Of a DNA stretch of 64,000 nucleotides, positions 61,381 through 64,000 are shown piece by piece. Each line of letters starts with the position of its first letter. Within the stretch, counting starts at the first letter, position 1. Both the position numbers and the translations under genes were made by a program. The notes beneath the pieces are model-generated. The model ran no database searches and had not been told where the DNA came from. It was given only the letters and a program-made list of their open reading frames with translations. The DNA comes from Fagopyrum homotropicum (taxonomy: Eukaryota; Streptophyta; Magnoliopsida; Caryophyllales; Polygonaceae): NCBI GenBank assembly GCA_033239125.1, contig BSWB01000001.1, positions 21,479,501 through 21,543,500 of the forward strand, given 5' to 3'.

Positions 61381-62254
61381 GATGTTATCTCATACACATG
61401 TTGCTCTCTCATCCATGACTAGGGATATCTTGAGCACAAAGGAATCTTGAAAACACAATTGCTTCTTGAAGCTTAACTCATCAGGTCGTCAATACAGAAC
61501 ATGGAACATACTAGGGTAAAAGAAGCCCGTTTCAGTCAACTTTTCAAGTTATCAGTACAATATCTCAACAAGCACCATATAGTGTGGCTTTCTCATTCAA
61601 TCTTGTATCATACTTCAACTCGATAACAATGTCCACACTCCGCTGAGGTGGCAACTAGACAGTTCAGTAACACGTCTATAAACTCATAAACAATTGGAAT
61701 ACCTTCCAATGTTGGACTATCTCGCCCCTTCATGGTATAACACTAAAAGGCGTCATATCCATGTGCTATCAGCTCGCTGCTCGTATAGTTCTGATGACAA
61801 ACCCGTCTCTTCAAAGGTCTTAACCTCAGAAGACCTCTATTTAACTCAACTCAGTAAAGACTATAATAGTCTTACTATTAATATCTAACACCGCATGATA
61901 TCTATTCATCCAATCCATACACATAATGACTTCCTCATGCACCTACGGCATGACAAAGAAGTATACAAGCCATACACAAGTACCGGAATAAGGGAACAAA
62001 CACATATCTCGCGGGTACCTCAGACCCCTAACTGGTAATCTTGTAAAGGAAAGTCCACCTTCTACTATATATCAAAGATCAACCATTAACGCATGCATCG
62101 AAAGACAAGAAATGCATAGCACTCATAACAAACAAAACTCCACTAGGTAGACCATTAACGAGAATGGTACTTGTAATAGCTAACCCCCGTAGCTCCACTA
62201 CATATCATCACTCGATCTCGGATCTATGCTCCTCAAGTATCACTGAGGTCCTCA
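61381..62254 (-). pseudogene. Element D protease and start of RT region, decayed
   Basis: Lies between gag and the RT fragment. No aspartic protease box was recognised and no ORF has family features. Confidence 0.4.
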
Positions 62255-62834
62255 CTATAGCCTCCACTTCCACTCTTTCAACACCGGAAAGAGGAAGGTC
62301 TTGCTGGGAAGAAACACTACCTTGTTGACAGAAAAGGCCAGATGGCCTAGCTCACCACAAGTGAAACAAGCTATCAGTGCCAAAGGGCACACATAACGCA
62401 AATGATCTGGATAGCCACAATTGTAACATAATTGTCCCATTCTTGCAACCTGTGCAACTGAAGGGTAACTCGATCTTCGTCGTCCACCTTGAATGATCTT
62501 ATTCCGAGAGGGAACTTGTAAAGGCAACACCTTTCCCTGTCGACAAAACTTCGCTCTATGCCCTGCTTTACCACACGTAAAGCATATGATGGGAGCCTTT
62601 GGGCACACAGCTCGCCAGTGTCCCAACTTCCACGCAATTAAAACACTGTAGTTCCTTGCCAGTCATCTTCATAGCCAAAGGATCACTAGATTGTCCTGTT
62701 ATCGGGCTTGGTTCCCCATTCATCATCTTTGCTTCTCCAGTAACTGATTCAATCCATTGCTTCTTTCCGGATCCAGAAGCTTCAGTTGATCTCACAATTG
62801 TTGGTAAATCTGGTGTCGATCTACCCGCTATCAC
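62255..62834 (-). pseudogene. Element D gag C-terminus with several zinc knuckles
   Basis: Two overlapping open stretches on the minus strand in different frames imply a frameshift near 62620. Complete CCHC knuckles are CFTCGKAGHRAKFC and CYNCGYPDHLRYVC. A partial one (CFTCGELGHLAFSV) has lost its last Cys. A further one at the frame junction starts CFNC. Gag would bind the element RNA. Confidence 0.75.
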
Positions 62835-63300
62835 CGCTTCATATACTTGTTACATATATTCTTGAAACTCGGATCTACTCATGGAGACACGATCAGCCTC
62901 TTCAAACTCGTTCTCTGCCATAGGCGAAACAACAGCGGAAACTGGTCCCTAACTTATCACCACTGGAGGAAGAGGGGGTGTACCCCTACCTCATCCCACT
63001 ACAGATACTACTCTAGTCTGAGTCATCTGTAGGATATACGCACCTAATCTTAAAAGGCTATATATATGCCATAGGTATCGATATGTATATAATACATCCA
63101 CATAATCCATAGTACACACAGATATATATACATATCTACGCTGCAGAGATCCATGGCAGAGGTGACGACTTCTCGTACATTCTATCCCAAAACCACACTT
63201 AAAACCAAAACCTTTGAAAACGTCAGATCCCATGTGGGCTCTGTTTGTTTTACCTATCAAACCCCATTGTAGGTAGCAAGTGCCATTGTTGTCAACCTGG
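62835..63300 (-). other. Element D gag start and leader
   Basis: No clean gag start was found. The leader holds a stem-loop AGATCCC/GGGCTCT (63225-63242) shared with A and C, and a GAGATCC block near 63145 that matches A and C. Confidence 0.5.
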
Positions 63301-63312
63301 GCTCTGATACCA
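63301..63312 (-). promoter_or_regulatory. Element D primer-binding site (initiator tRNA-Met type)
   Basis: TGGTATCAGAGC on the minus strand, four bases inside the LTR edge. Confidence 0.88.
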
Positions 63313-63316
63313 ACTC

Positions 63317-64000
63317 TGTAACACCCCGAATCCGCGGGACTCGGGATGCCACATTGGGCTAGGATCTCACAATGGATCCTGACCCTAGCCTGACAACAAG
63401 TTCACTAGACCTTACAACATGGCACTGACAGATATAAAACAAATACATAAAACAGTATAAATTGTACTACCCAAAGTAAACAACAACATAGCCGAGTATA
63501 TAAAACGACATCCTCACATAGGAGGTACAAAAGATCATCCTCACGCAGGAGGGGAAACACAACAACCCCAAACCAACCACCTAATGTACGAGAGTCCTCG
63601 GCCTGTCACCCTGCCAGATCACCCAGTAGCGCCTAACCTGTAAACATCTACAACACGGTATGAAACCGTTAGCTAACCATACATATATGAGGTAATGCAT
63701 AAGCACAAGCACAATCATGAAAGATAAACACATCAGCATGCTATCACACATTTACCCATTTATTATCTTTATATAATAACCATTCACTCAAAAACCGTAT
63801 ATATATAGATAGATGAAAGTATGTGACACGAGGACCGATACATCCCCGCCTCTGAGTACAATGTCCAGCTGTACGAGTATCGGTCACACAATCCGTGTAC
63901 CCTATGGGAGTGGATTGCGCCCTTCCTGTAAACCAGTCTGGCCCGACATCAGAGAACCTCCCAAACTCCACGGCGGGATGAAAGGGAAAGGTTATCACAG
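63317..64000 (-). repeat. Element D 5' LTR, cut by the window edge
   Basis: Collinear with 56252-56935, with four substitutions seen. The remainder lies outside the window. Confidence 0.9.

Larger units (their letters stand above)
56252..64000 (-). mobile_element. Element D: chromovirus-type LTR retrotransposon, decayed gag-pol, runs off the right edge
   Basis: Left (3') LTR 56252-58380, primer site 63301-63312, right (5') LTR from 63317 to beyond the window. The internal region keeps recognisable gag zinc knuckles, an RT fragment and an integrase C-terminus in minus orientation, all frameshifted or interrupted. It carries an array of nine short hairpins. The target duplication should be GTGGC (56247-56251), with its partner outside. 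Confidence 0.85.

Overview
The window is nuclear DNA of a flowering plant, probably a eudicot. It carries two intron-bearing plant genes on the minus strand at the left: a type-II pectin methylesterase and an NYN-domain nuclease-like gene. The rest is almost entirely nested LTR retrotransposons of the plant Ty3/gypsy Athila and chromovirus (Tekay-like) lineages. No bacterial, organellar, tRNA, rRNA or CRISPR feature was seen. The species cannot be fixed from the sequence alone.

Layout. 1-1301: 5' two exons of a pectin methylesterase gene that runs off the left edge. 1302-3258: its promoter, then hAT/MITE-like repeats and a duplicated stretch of 3' flank. 3259-5121: a three-exon NYN-domain gene encoding 507 residues, whose last exon is short. 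5122-6649: AT-rich spacer with one old LTR fragment. 6645-52242: one large nested composite, delimited by the 5-bp target duplication TGATA.

The host of that composite is a chromovirus, called A (6650-52237, minus orientation). Four younger insertions split it, each with its own target-site duplication. They are Athila-1 (12204-23449, ACTAC), Athila-2 (24962-36894, CATGC), solo LTR B (37754-40924, CAACC) and element C (41867-51201, CGTCC). 52243-56251 holds spacer, a Helitron-like 3' end and a truncated B-family LTR in opposite orientation. That LTR is interrupted by chromovirus D (56252 to beyond 64000, minus orientation).

How the parts relate. Athila-1 keeps gag, protease, RT, RNase H and integrase in one frame broken by two nonsense codons, but lacks the Athila env-like ORF. 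Athila-2 keeps an env-like ORF but has lost integrase and carries several breaks. C has nearly identical LTRs but no recognisable coding sequence, so it looks non-autonomous. D has very similar LTRs but a decayed gag-pol.

The most interesting signals are non-coding. Each Athila family carries its own dispersed palindrome, and the two palindromes sit in matching slots. Both families share four copies of GAGACTTACCCGGTRA with conserved spacing in the LTR. D carries nine short hairpins whose stems covary. The chromovirus LTRs share a hairpin that also covaries.
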